Shown: positions 19,196 through 27,604, counted from the stretch's first letter. The stretch: DNA of 64,000 nt from Leucobacter muris (GCF_004028235.1 NZ_CP035037.1:2418001-2482000); one strand, 5' to 3'. Numbers and translations are program-made. Notes: generated from the sequence alone by a model not told the origin.

Positions 19196-19789
19196 TCACA
19201 CGTGGGAGGTCAGCACCCACATCAGCCGGGTGCGCTCGCGCTCCGACGGGTTGCGCCAGATGTGGGCGTGGCACGCGTCGAAGCTCACCGAGTCTCCCTC
19301 GCCCAGCAGATACGTCTCGGCCTCGATGCGCAGCTCGAGCGTTCCCGCGAGCACCACGACGAACTCGCGATCGACGGGCAGACGGTACGGTTCGGGTTCG
19401 AAGCCGCCGCCCGGTTCGACCCAGGTCTCGATCACCTGCACGTCGCTCTGGCCCGGAGGCGAGAGCACCGTGTCGGAGACGCCCTCCCCCATGAGCTTCG
19501 CCGGCTCGCGGTCGCCGTGACGGCTGACGTACACCTTGGGCGGGTCGAAGAGCCGGCCCATCGGCATGGTGAGCGCGTCGCAGATCGCCGCGAGCGAGGT
19601 CACCGAGGCTGACGCGAGACCTCGTTCGACCTGCGAGATGAATCCCTTGGTGAGGCCGGTGAACGCCGCCACGCTGCTGATCGTCATGCCGCGCTCCTCA
19701 CGGGCGACGCGCAGGCGGAAGCCGATCTGGGCGAGCTGGGCCGTCGCACCGGAGTGCGGATGGCGAGCCGTGGTGCCGCGTTCGGCCAT
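19196..19789 (-). CDS. XRE-family regulator with C-terminal cupin sensor domain
   Basis: The 197-residue regulator has an N-terminal HTH_3 domain (about residues 25-80: RLRVAREERGMTISSVAAFT, GLTKGFISQVERGLASASV) and a C-terminal cupin of the SutR/PuuR type (residues 110-195, with FVVVLAGTLELRIEAE and DSVSFDACHAHIWRNPSE). Such proteins sense a small catabolic substrate. It diverges from the ThDP enzyme-ureohydrolase-binding protein operon and very probably controls it. The ATG at 19789 has GGAG 6 nt upstream, so I prefer it to a longer start. PuuR-like regulators often handle polyamines, which fits the neighbours. Confidence 0.82.
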   Translation of the reverse strand: MAERGTTARHPHSGATAQLAQIGFRLRVAREERGMTISSVAAFTGLTKGFISQVERGLASASVTSLAAICDALTMPMGRLFDPPKVYVSRHGDREPAKLMGEGVSDTVLSPPGQSDVQVIETWVEPGGGFEPEPYRLPVDREFVVVLAGTLELRIEAETYLLGEGDSVSFDACHAHIWRNPSERERTRLMWVLTSHV

Positions 19790-19858
19790 GGGGTGCTCCG
19801 ATCTGCCAGCGGACGCCGGGTCTTCGACGACGCCTCTATCCTGCCCGCTCCGCAACCG

Positions 19859-19889
19859 TTGACGAAACTCTTCGGCAGTGTTTAGTATA
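19859..19889. promoter_or_regulatory. Overlapping divergent promoters of the guanidino-compound island
   Basis: Forward: TTGACG (19859-19864), 18-bp spacer, TAGTAT (19883-19888). Reverse: TATACT occupies the same bases (19884-19889). The two -10 elements overlap almost completely, so RNA polymerase cannot serve both at once. GTATAACCATAC (19885-19896) is a short imperfect palindrome that could be part of a regulator site. Confidence 0.5.
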
Positions 19890-19993
19890 ACCATACACAG
19901 TATTGCGTGATAAAACTGCGGTACTCGGCGCCGGCACTCCGGACACCCGAGCGACAGCGGACAGCGACGTCCGCGGAAGGAGACACATCGACC

Positions 19994-21634
19994 ATGCGAC
20001 TCGGCCAGGCCATCAGCTCGCTCCTCACCGAATACGGGATCGAGCAGATCTTCGGAATCCCGGGAGTCCATACGCTCGAGCTCTTCCGCGACATCGATCG
20101 CAGCGGGCTGCGCGTGACCATCCCCCGTCACGAGCAGGGCGCCGGATTCATGGCCGACGCCTACACCCGCGTCTCGGGCATCCCCGGCGTCTGCTACCTC
20201 ATCACGGGGCCCGGCGTCCTCAACGCCCTCACGCCGATCGCCCAGGCCTGGCACGATTCGATCCCGATGCTCGTCATCGGGTCGACCGTCACGCGCGATC
20301 AGCTCGGCGAGCACCGCGGCACCCTGCACGACACCCCCGACCTCGCCGAGGTGCTCCGCCCCTTCACGCTGATCAGCGAGACGGCCACCTCGGCGGAGCG
20401 GGTCGCCGAGCTGATCGACGAGGCCTTCCGGCGATGGGAGCACGAGCGCGCCCGGCCCGTCTACATCGGAGTGCCGCGCGACCTGCTCGAGGAGGAGGTC
20501 GGCGAACCCCACCGGCCTGCCCCGCGGGCGCCCCTCCCTCCCGCCGCCGAAACCGAGGAGATCTCGGCCCGACTGGTCGAGGCCCTCGACCGCCTCGCCT
20601 CCTCCGACCGCCCGGTGATCGTCGCCGGCGGAGGCGCCCGCCACGACGGCGCGGCCGTGACCCGGCTCGCGGAACGCCTGGCCGCCCCGGTCGTCCTCAC
20701 CGGCAACGCGAAGGGCCTCATCGCCGACGAGCACCCGCTCAATGTCGGCATCAGCATGCCCTTCCCCCGCACCCAGGAGCTGCTCGAGGACGCCGACCTC
20801 GTGGTCGCCCTCGGCACCGAGCTCTCCGACTTCGAGTTCCTGTTCACCGGCTCGCCCGAGCCGCGCCTGGCTGACATCGTGCGAGTCGACATCGACCCCC
20901 AGACGACCCACCCGGATCAGACCCGCCCCACGCTGCCGATGCGGGTCGCGGATTTCGCACGGACGGCGCTCGCCGGCCTCGAGGAGCCGAATGCTGCGGC
21001 GAGCGCGGCTGGCGCGGCGCGGGCGGCCACCGCGAAGTCCGGGCTCGCGGAGGCGCGGGAAGCGGATCCGCACACCCCCTGGATCGACGCCATCGAGCGA
21101 GCGCTGCCCGAGTCGGCGATCCTCACCGCCGACTCGGCGCAGGTCGCCTACCAGTCGCACCACTTCCTCTCGCTGCACGGACCCGGGCGCTGGCTCGCCC
21201 CCTACGGCTACGGCACGCTCGGCCCCGCGCTCCCCATGGCGATCGGCGCGGCCATCGCGGCACCGGGCCGGCCCGTCATCGGGCTCGCGGGCGACGGCAG
21301 CTCGCTGTTCACGCTGCCCGAGCTCGCGACCGCGCACGATCTCGGCGCCAACATCACACTCGTCATCTGGGACAACGGCGGCTACCGCGAGATCGAGATC
21401 TCCTTCGACCGCACCGACATCCAGCCCGCAGGGGTTCGCACCTCCGCTCACGAGCTCGGGGCGATCGCCGCGGGGTTCGGCGCCGAGGTGACGCGCGCCA
21501 CGACACCCGCGGAACTGGAGGATGCCCTGCGGGAGGCGACGGCTCGACCCGCGCTGTCGGTCATCGTCGTAAGGGCCCCGGCGGAGCACCGCGTCGAAGC
21601 CGATTCGCTGCTGCGCGAAGGGGCGGACGCATGA
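19994..21634 (+). CDS. ThDP-dependent enzyme, acetolactate synthase-like; possible 2-ketoarginine decarboxylase
   Basis: The 546-residue protein has all three ThDP-enzyme domains. The N-terminal PYR domain carries the activating glutamate in IPRHEQGAGFMADAYTR. The central domain includes RPVIVAGGGARHDGA. The C-terminal PP domain carries GLAGDGSSLF plus WDNGGYREI, the Mg/ThDP site. It resembles acetolactate synthase large subunits, but no ilvN-type subunit gene is near. The next gene encodes an agmatinase-family ureohydrolase, the combination expected for the arginine transaminase route, in which an AruI-type decarboxylase acts on 2-keto-5-guanidinovalerate; that assignment is inference. Its TGA overlaps the next gene's ATG (ATGA). 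Confidence 0.8.
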   Translation: MRLGQAISSLLTEYGIEQIFGIPGVHTLELFRDIDRSGLRVTIPRHEQGAGFMADAYTRVSGIPGVCYLITGPGVLNALTPIAQAWHDSIPMLVIGSTVTRDQLGEHRGTLHDTPDLAEVLRPFTLISETATSAERVAELIDEAFRRWEHERARPVYIGVPRDLLEEEVGEPHRPAPRAPLPPAAETEEISARLVEALDRLASSDRPVIVAGGGARHDGAAVTRLAERLAAPVVLTGNAKGLIADEHPLNVGISMPFPRTQELLEDADLVVALGTELSDFEFLFTGSPEPRLADIVRVDIDPQTTHPDQTRPTLPMRVADFARTALAGLEEPNAAASAAGAARAATAKSGLAEAREADPHTPWIDAIERALPESAILTADSAQVAYQSHHFLSLHGPGRWLAPYGYGTLGPALPMAIGAAIAAPGRPVIGLAGDGSSLFTLPELATAHDLGANITLVIWDNGGYREIEISFDRTDIQPAGVRTSAHELGAIAAGFGAEVTRATTPAELEDALREATARPALSVIVVRAPAEHRVEADSLLREGADA

Positions 21635-22608
21635 GCCTCTAGATCCCCTACGCCACCACTGTCTCTCCGGATGGCGGTCGGATCACCTCCCAGGTCGACT
21701 TCTCGCAGGTCCCGCGATTCTCCGGCCCCGGCACCTTCGCGGGGCTTCCCCGCCTCGAAGACGTCGGCGAGGCGCAGGCCGGTGTCATCGGCATCCCGTT
21801 CGACGCGGGAGTCACCTTCCGCCCGGGCGCGCGATTCGGCCCGGCAGGGATCCGGGGCGCCAGCCACCTCATCCGCCCCTACAACGTCGAACTCGACGCG
21901 TTCCCGTTCGCGCACCACCAGGTCGCCGACGTCGGCAACCTGGCCATCACCCCCTTCGGAATCGAACGCGCGGTCTCGGCGATGATCGACGGCCTCTCCG
22001 AGGCCCGCGAACGCTCCGGCAAGCTGGTGGTGCTCGGCGGCGACCACACGATCGCATACCCGTCGATCAAGACGCTCGCCGCCCGGCACGGTCCGATCTC
22101 CGTGCTGCACTTCGACGCGCACATCGACACCTTCGGCACCTACTTCGGCGCCGCGCTCCACCACGGCGCGCCCTTCCGCCGCGCCGCGGAAGAGGGGCTG
22201 CTCGACCCCGAGGGATGCATGCACGTCGGGATCCGCGGGCCCCTCTACGGCCCGCACGATCTCTCGGACGATCGGGCGCTCGGGTTCCAGACCGTCCACT
22301 CCAGCGAGTTCTCGACGACGGGCCTCGAAGGGGTGCTGGAGCAGATCCTCAGCAGGCTCGGAGAACGCCCCGTCTACGTATCCGTGGACATCGACGTGCT
22401 CGATCCGGCGTTCGCACCGGGCACCGGCACCCCCGAGCCGGGCGGCCTCACCAGCCGCGAACTGCTCTTCCTGCTTCGCGGACTCGCACCGCTCGACGTC
22501 GTGGGCGCCGACGTGGTCGAGGTCGCGCCCGCCTACGATCACGCAGATGTCACCTCGCTCGCCGCGGCGCACGTCGCCTACGAGTTCCTCTCCCTCTGGG
22601 GGCGGTAG
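21631..22608 (+). pseudogene. Agmatinase/guanidinobutyrase-family ureohydrolase with an amber codon at position 4
   Basis: Read from the ATG at 21631, the frame encodes a complete 325-codon arginase-family enzyme except that codon 4 is TAG (21640-21642). Metal-ligand motifs are intact: GGDHTIAYPS, HFDAHIDTF and DIDVLDPAFAPGTGTPEPGG. The ATG overlaps the previous stop codon (ATGA), and the sequence after the amber (IPYATTVSPDGGRITS) looks like a normal family N-terminus, so the true start is very likely 21631. The only downstream in-frame ATG (21982) would remove over 100 residues. The family releases urea from agmatine, guanidinobutyrate or similar. It is either a fresh nonsense mutation, a sequence error, or readthrough/reinitiation. 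Confidence 0.75.
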
Positions 22609-22654
22609 CCCCCCTCCACCCGCGGTCGCCCGCGACGAAGAAACGGAAGAATCA

Positions 22655-23764
22655 ATGACGACACTCTCCCGCATCACCTCCGCGGTGGCGCTCACCGGCG
22701 CCGCCGCACTCCTCCTCGCAGCGTGCTCGGGCGGCGAGGCCGCCCCGCCGCCCGACCGCGACCTCGGAACGCCCCGGGTCGGGGAGATCGCCCCGGGAGC
22801 GCTGGAGGGGACCACCCTCACCTACGCCGGTCCGGGCGGCATCTTCCAGGAAGGCCAGGACGAGGCCATCTGGCAGCCCTTCGCCGAAGCATCCGGAGCG
22901 AGAATGCAGATGGACGCCTTCGACTCGGGCAAGCTGAAGGCGATGGCCGACAGCGGCAACGTGTCGTGGGACATCGTCGACACCTCCCAGGTCGACACCG
23001 CCCGCAACTGCGGCACGCTGTACGAGAAGATCGACCGCTCGAAGATCGACACCTCCGAGCTCCACGAGGGCACGATCACCGACGACTGCATGATCCCGAA
23101 CGTCATGTACGGCTTCGTCATCGCCTACAACACCGAGGTGTTCGGAGACGACCCGCCGCGCAGCGCGGCCGACTTCTTCGACACCGTCCGGTTCCCCGGC
23201 AAGCGCACGGTGCCGCAGACCACCTACGTCGATCCGCAGAATCTCGAGTTCGCCCTCATGGCCGAAGGCGTGGACCTCGACCGGTTGCAGCCCGAGCACA
23301 TCGACCAGGCGATCGAGAAGTATCAGAGCCTCGGCGACGACATGATCGCTTGGAGCACCGGAGCCCAGGCCCAGCAGCAGCTCGAGAGCGGCGAGGCCGT
23401 GATGGGCTTCGTGTGGTCGGGCCGCGGCTACGGGGCCGCCGAGGCCGGCGCCCCCATCGCGCCGGTCTGGGACGAGTGGCTCGTCGCGATCGACTCGACC
23501 GCGATCCCGAAGGGGGCGAAGGATCCCGAGGCCTCGCACGCCGCGATCAACTACTTCCTCGGCGCCGATCAGCAGGCAGGAATGACCGAGCTCAACTCCA
23601 TGTCGCCGGTCAACGTGCACGCCGAGCCGCAGGTCGACGAGACGCTGTCCGATTGGCTGGCGAGCACGCGCTTCGAGACCGGCCGAGTCCCCAACTTCGA
23701 TTTCTGGGTGGAGAACTACGATGCGATGGCCTCGGCCTGGGCGGCATGGGTGACCGGGGCGTGA
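22655..23764 (+). CDS. ABC transporter substrate-binding lipoprotein (PotD-like)
   Basis: The 369-residue protein has a lipoprotein signal peptide ending in the lipobox LLLAAC (Cys about residue 24). It is followed by a periplasmic-binding fold of the polyamine/iron family 1 type: TLTYAGPGGIFQEGQ, WDIVDTSQVDTA, YGFVIAYNTEVFG and AVMGFVWSGRGYGA. Such proteins bind spermidine, putrescine or related cations. A GGAAG block precedes the ATG. It lies 46 bp after the ureohydrolase gene and ends in a strong hairpin; no permease or ATPase gene follows, so it must share a transporter encoded elsewhere. It is probably the uptake receptor for the island's substrate. Confidence 0.83.
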   Translation: MTTLSRITSAVALTGAAALLLAACSGGEAAPPPDRDLGTPRVGEIAPGALEGTTLTYAGPGGIFQEGQDEAIWQPFAEASGARMQMDAFDSGKLKAMADSGNVSWDIVDTSQVDTARNCGTLYEKIDRSKIDTSELHEGTITDDCMIPNVMYGFVIAYNTEVFGDDPPRSAADFFDTVRFPGKRTVPQTTYVDPQNLEFALMAEGVDLDRLQPEHIDQAIEKYQSLGDDMIAWSTGAQAQQQLESGEAVMGFVWSGRGYGAAEAGAPIAPVWDEWLVAIDSTAIPKGAKDPEASHAAINYFLGADQQAGMTELNSMSPVNVHAEPQVDETLSDWLASTRFETGRVPNFDFWVENYDAMASAWAAWVTGA

Positions 23765-23783
23765 GCCGCCGCCCCTGACGCCC

Positions 23784-23826
23784 GCGGGATCGCGCAAGGG
23801 CCACAGCCCCCTTCGCGCGATCCCGC
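23784..23826 (+). terminator. Hairpin ending the catabolic operon
   Basis: GCGGGATCGCGC (23784-23795) and GCGCGATCCCGC (23815-23826) pair perfectly, with further pairing of AAGGG and CCCTT inside the loop. Confidence 0.75.
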
Positions 23827-23869
23827 ATATTGTCAGCGACTTCATAGCTGGCAATCAGAGACTGAATGC

Positions 23870-24571
23870 ATGACTACGCAGAACAAGGGACCCCGGATCC
23901 TCATCGTCGACGACGAGCCCAGCATCCGTGAGCTGCTCAGCACGAGCCTGCGCTTCGCGGGCTTCGGCGTGCGCGCGGTCGCCAACGGCGCGCAGACCAT
24001 CTCGGCCGTCCTCGAAGAAGAGCCCGACCTCATCATCCTCGACGTCATGCTGCCCGACATGAACGGCTTCAGCGTGACCAAGCGCCTGCGCTCCGCGGGC
24101 TACACCGCCCCGATCATCTTCCTCACCGCGAAAGACGACACCGAAGACAAGGTCGAGGGCCTCACCGTCGGCGGCGACGACTACGTCACCAAGCCGTTCA
24201 GCCTCGACGAGATCATCGCCCGCATCAAGGCCGTGCTGCGCCGCACCATCCAGGAGGACGAGGACTCGGTGCTCACCGTCGGCCCCATCACGATGGACCA
24301 GGACACCCATGAGGTCTCGGTCGACAGCACCCCCGTCGAGCTCTCCCCCACCGAGTTCAAGCTGCTGCGCTACCTCATGCAGAACGCCAACCGCGTGCTC
24401 TCGAAGGCCCAGATCCTCGACCACGTCTGGGAGTACGACTTCAACGGCGACGCCGGCATCGTCGAGTCGTACATCTCGTACCTGCGCCGCAAGCTCGACC
24501 CCCTCACCGAGGAGTCGCTGATCCAGACCAAGCGCGGCTTCGGATACATGCTGAAGACAGAGACGAAGTAG
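23870..24571 (+). CDS. OmpR/PhoP-type response regulator
   Basis: The 233-residue regulator has an N-terminal receiver domain with acidic pocket ILIVDDEPS, phospho-acceptor Asp in IILDVMLPDMNG, the Thr of FLTAKDD, and the Lys of DDYVTKPFSL. The C-terminal OmpR winged helix (about residues 135-230) contains LSPTEFKLLRYLMQ and a typical recognition helix ending VESYISYLRRKLD. Its histidine kinase partner starts 1 bp after its stop. It resembles the PhoP/TcrX group, but the signal cannot be read. It is separated from the preceding lipoprotein gene by a terminator. Confidence 0.9.
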   Translation: MTTQNKGPRILIVDDEPSIRELLSTSLRFAGFGVRAVANGAQTISAVLEEEPDLIILDVMLPDMNGFSVTKRLRSAGYTAPIIFLTAKDDTEDKVEGLTVGGDDYVTKPFSLDEIIARIKAVLRRTIQEDEDSVLTVGPITMDQDTHEVSVDSTPVELSPTEFKLLRYLMQNANRVLSKAQILDHVWEYDFNGDAGIVESYISYLRRKLDPLTEESLIQTKRGFGYMLKTETK

Positions 24572-24572
24572 G

Positions 24573-26036
24573 GTGACCCGTTTCGCCGACCGCTGGGCCG
24601 ATGTCTCGCTGCGCGCGAAGATCACCGGCGTCACGGTGTTCATCCTGTTCCTAGGACTCATCGTGGCCGGCGTCGGCACCCTCTCGGTGCTGCGGCCCAT
24701 CCTGGCCTCGACCCAGACGAGCACCCTGCTCCAGCTGCGCAACGACCCGACGGAGGCGCTCGCCCGTGGCGCCGACGTCACCGACCTCACCCGCAACGAC
24801 GTGCTCGGCGCGCCCCGCGTGTACTACGTCGCCCTGCTCGGCGCCGACGGCTCACTGCAGTACGACAACACCAGGGGCGAGCAGTCGGCCGCGATCCCCG
24901 AGGTGCCCCCGCCCGGCCTGCTCAACCACGACCGCCCCATCCCGATGTCGAGCCCCGACGGCACCGAGTGGCAGGCGATCGCGCTGCCGATCAGCGAGAA
25001 CGGCGTCGTCAGGGGCACCCTGCTCATCGCCGTTTCCAGCGGCTTCATCAACCAGGTGCTCGCGCAGTATGTGGTGATCTTCACGGCGTTCGGCATCGCC
25101 GTCATCCTGCTCGGCGCGGCCCTCACGCGGCTGCTCGTCACCGCGACCTTCCTGCCGCTCGCCGAGGTCGAGCAGACCGCGCTCGAGATCTCGCGCGGCG
25201 ACTACTCGAAGCGCATCATGGTGTCGAGCCCGCACACCGAGGTCGGGCACCTGGGCGAGTCACTCAACGTCATGCTCGACCGCCTCGACGGCTCGCTCGA
25301 AGACCGGGCCCGCACCATCGAGCGCATGCGCCGCTTCATCGGCGACGCCAGCCACGAACTGCGCACCCCCCTCGTGTCGGTGCGCGGCTACGCCGAGCTG
25401 TACCGCATGGGCGCCCTGCAGGACGACGAGCAGGTGGGGCAGGCGATGGAGCGCATCGAGAAGGAGGCGATCCGCATGACCTCGCTCGTCGAGGATCTGC
25501 TGGCCCTCGCCCGCCTCGACGAGCGCCGCCCCCTCGAACTCGCGCCGCTGTCGCTGAACCGGCTCGCGCACGACGCTGCGCTCGACGCGCGCGCGCAGGC
25601 GCCCGACCGCGAGGTGAGCGTCGTCGAGGACGCCGCCGCCCCCGAGGTGCTCGGCGACGAGCACAAGGTGCGCCAGCTCATGACGAACCTCATCGGCAAC
25701 GCCATGCGCCACACGCCCGAGGGCAGCCCGATCGAGGTGGTGGTCTCGACCGCGCCCCCCGCCGAGGGACGCCGGGCGATGGCTCGCTTCGAGATCGTCG
25801 ACCACGGCGAGGGCATCCCCGAGCAGATCCGCGAGAAGATCTTCGGGCGGTTCTGGCGGGCCGACACCTCGCGCAACCGGGAGACCGGCGGATCGGGCCT
25901 CGGCCTCGCCATCGTGAAGTCGATCGTGGACGCGCACGGCGGCACCGTCGACGTGCACGAGACACCGGGCGGCGGAGCGACGTTCCGGATCGACCTGCCC
26001 GCCCCCGAGCCCGCCGACGACACCGCCGGAGCCTGA
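24573..26036 (+). CDS. Sensor histidine kinase, partner of the upstream response regulator
   Basis: The 487-residue kinase has a short cytoplasmic N-terminus, a membrane helix near residues 17-42, an extracytoplasmic sensor domain (about 45-150), and a second helix near 155-185. Then come a HAMP linker, the H-box FIGDASHELRTPLVSVRGYA, N-box NLIGNAMRHT, G1 IVDHGEGIPEQ and G2 GGSGLGLAIVKSI. It begins with GTG one base after the regulator's stop, so the pair is co-translated. The sensor domain has no recognised ligand motif. It ends before a pyrimidine-rich intergenic segment. Confidence 0.9.
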   Translation: MTRFADRWADVSLRAKITGVTVFILFLGLIVAGVGTLSVLRPILASTQTSTLLQLRNDPTEALARGADVTDLTRNDVLGAPRVYYVALLGADGSLQYDNTRGEQSAAIPEVPPPGLLNHDRPIPMSSPDGTEWQAIALPISENGVVRGTLLIAVSSGFINQVLAQYVVIFTAFGIAVILLGAALTRLLVTATFLPLAEVEQTALEISRGDYSKRIMVSSPHTEVGHLGESLNVMLDRLDGSLEDRARTIERMRRFIGDASHELRTPLVSVRGYAELYRMGALQDDEQVGQAMERIEKEAIRMTSLVEDLLALARLDERRPLELAPLSLNRLAHDAALDARAQAPDREVSVVEDAAAPEVLGDEHKVRQLMTNLIGNAMRHTPEGSPIEVVVSTAPPAEGRRAMARFEIVDHGEGIPEQIREKIFGRFWRADTSRNRETGGSGLGLAIVKSIVDAHGGTVDVHETPGGGATFRIDLPAPEPADDTAGA

Positions 26037-26045
26037 GGCGTCCCG

Positions 26046-26228
26046 CCCCCTTCCTCTCCCCCCCTCCCTCCCTTCCTTCCTCCCTCCCCGCTTTCCCTCC
26101 CCCTCGCCCTTCCCCGGTTTCGAGCTGACGCCTCTGGTCGTTTCGCCTTCACAGAGCGACCACAGGCGTCAGTTCGAACGAGTTTCAGTGCAGGGCGGGG
26201 CAGGAGGGAAGGAGGGAGGGTAGGCGCC
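26046..26228. repeat. Polypyrimidine/polypurine segment enclosing palindromic element B
   Basis: A C/T-only tract (from about 26046 to 26113) and a G/A-rich tract (about 26194-26220) are roughly complementary. They flank a hairpin of 16-bp arms, 26125-26140 and 26157-26172, with one mismatch. The hairpin unit (26121-26176) resembles the element at 27414-27468 in sequence, loop and orientation. The segment separates the convergent kinase and DUF559 genes and may also end transcription. Confidence 0.6.
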
Positions 26229-26232
26229 CCCC

Positions 26233-27231
26233 TCAGTACGGCTCGGCGAAGTATCGCTCGAGCCAGGCGGGGATCGGCCGGGGACGGCACTGCAGGAACT
26301 CGCAGAGGCCGGCCCTCGTGCGTTCGAGTGCCTCCGGGCGGAAGTCCTCGTAGTGCGTGCGCATCACCCGGTAGCCCTCGTCACGAGCGCGGTCGAGGCG
26401 GCGCTCGTCGTGCAAGTACTGCGCGCGGTCGATGCGATGCTGCTCTCCGTCGTACTCGAGAATGCGGCGCTTCACCCGATCCACCGAATCGAATCTGCCG
26501 ATCCAGACGCCCTCGCGGTCGTGGAGGTCGGCCTGCAACTCCAGCGTATCGACCCCCATGCGCGCGAGTTCGAAGTGCTGCAGGCTCTCCATACGCGATT
26601 CCGCTCCGATGCGGGCGACGCTCAGCGCTGCCCTGAGCCTCAGGATGCCTCGCGCGCTCGAATCCGCTACCGCGGCGGCGAGATCGTGCAGTTCGGCCAG
26701 AGACCACTCCCCTCCTGCGCGCCCTCGGACCCTCACGAGATGATCGATGGCGACCACCTGCTCGCGGAAACTCAGCAGAGACGCCGATTGGATGAGCGCC
26801 GTGGCGGGCGGAACGCAGGGCAATGCCGTCGCCGCACCCGCCACGCGCAGCGCTCTCGGCCGCACGCGGGCACCGTGGTGATGCCCCAGCACATTGCGGC
26901 CGCGGGCGGGCCCGTGCGGAGCGGCGATCGAGACGTGCACCTCGACCGGGGTGCGAATCGGGGCGCCGTACAGGTGCAGCGCGGTGGTGTGACTGAACGC
27001 TTCCCGGCGCTCCCGACGCAGCAGCGGCAGGTAGTCTGCGGCCGCACGTGCGACACGCTCGCGAAGGTGCGCCGAGCGGGCGTCGTCCTTGAGACGCCGC
27101 ACACCCCGGTGCGGCGCCTCGAATCTGGGGTGGCGAAGCTGTCGCCGGCTCAACTCGCCCCGCATCCCCTCGCCGACGAGAAAGGCGCGAGGAGGCAGTG
27201 GCGAGGTTCGGGGTCCGCGGGAGGAGGGCAT
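26233..27231 (-). CDS. DUF559 protein (PD-(D/E)XK-like, AbiEi-type N-terminus)
   Basis: The 332-residue protein has an N-terminal region reminiscent of AbiEi-type winged-helix proteins (SRRQLRHPRFEAPHRGVRR). It ends in a DUF559/Vsr-like nuclease fold: a helix with ESRMESLQ, then VWIGRFDSVDRVKRRILEYDGEQHR, where the DG/E and H residues resemble the catalytic cluster. Many actinobacteria carry several such genes; function is unproven, and links to toxin-antitoxin or mismatch nicking are proposed from homology. The ATG at 27231 is chosen because a longer frame would cross the upstream hairpin. Related palindromic elements lie on both sides of the gene. Confidence 0.65.
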   Translation of the reverse strand: MPSSRGPRTSPLPPRAFLVGEGMRGELSRRQLRHPRFEAPHRGVRRLKDDARSAHLRERVARAAADYLPLLRRERREAFSHTTALHLYGAPIRTPVEVHVSIAAPHGPARGRNVLGHHHGARVRPRALRVAGAATALPCVPPATALIQSASLLSFREQVVAIDHLVRVRGRAGGEWSLAELHDLAAAVADSSARGILRLRAALSVARIGAESRMESLQHFELARMGVDTLELQADLHDREGVWIGRFDSVDRVKRRILEYDGEQHRIDRAQYLHDERRLDRARDEGYRVMRTHYEDFRPEALERTRAGLCEFLQCRPRPIPAWLERYFAEPY

Positions 27232-27413
27232 GGCCTCACCCTGGAGGACGTGACGGGCTGAAACGCGGTTCCCCACAGGGGCCGCCGATCCACGCCAGAA
27301 AATCGCGCCCGGCGCCGCCTGTGGACGAAGTGCTGAGTTCGGATAGACCTCCGGCTCGATCCGGCCGCTGCGATCCGGCCCGCCCGCCCTGTTGCCCGCC
27401 CGCCCTTCCCGTG

Positions 27414-27468
27414 CGAGATAACGCGTGTGGCCCTCTGCCTCCCACAAAACGGCCACACGCGTCAGCTC
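27414..27468. repeat. Palindromic element A upstream of the DUF559 gene
   Basis: Perfect 12-bp arms ACGCGTGTGGCC (27421-27432) and GGCCACACGCGT (27451-27462) surround an 18-nt loop. By eye it matches element B (26121-26176) at about two thirds of positions in the same orientation, including loop bases GCCT and CACA. Confidence 0.6.
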
Positions 27469-27471
27469 AAT

Positions 27472-27521
27472 GGGGCGGGAGCAGGGGCGGGATCGGGAGC
27501 GGGGACGGGGCAGGGACGGGG
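27472..27521 (+). other. Clustered G-tracts with G-quadruplex potential
   Basis: Nine runs of three or four G with 1-5 nt spacers lie in 50 bp on the forward strand, next to palindromic element A. The surrounding stretch 27232-27604 holds no gene that I can support. Confidence 0.5.
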
Positions 27522-27604
27522 CAGAGCGAGGACAGAGTGAGAGTGGGGCGGGAGGCAGGGAGGGCGAGGGAGGAGCACGGCGCCCAGGAACCCCCGGAAA
27601 CGCA

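Noticed and set aside
19196..21589. A 797-codon reverse frame covering the regulator and the ThDP gene region
   Set aside because: Only the last 197 codons are conserved (HTH plus cupin); the rest is the antisense of the ThDP gene.
21982..22608. Ureohydrolase starting at the internal ATG (208 codons)
   Set aside because: It would lose the first third of the arginase fold; the upstream frame is clearly homologous up to the amber codon.
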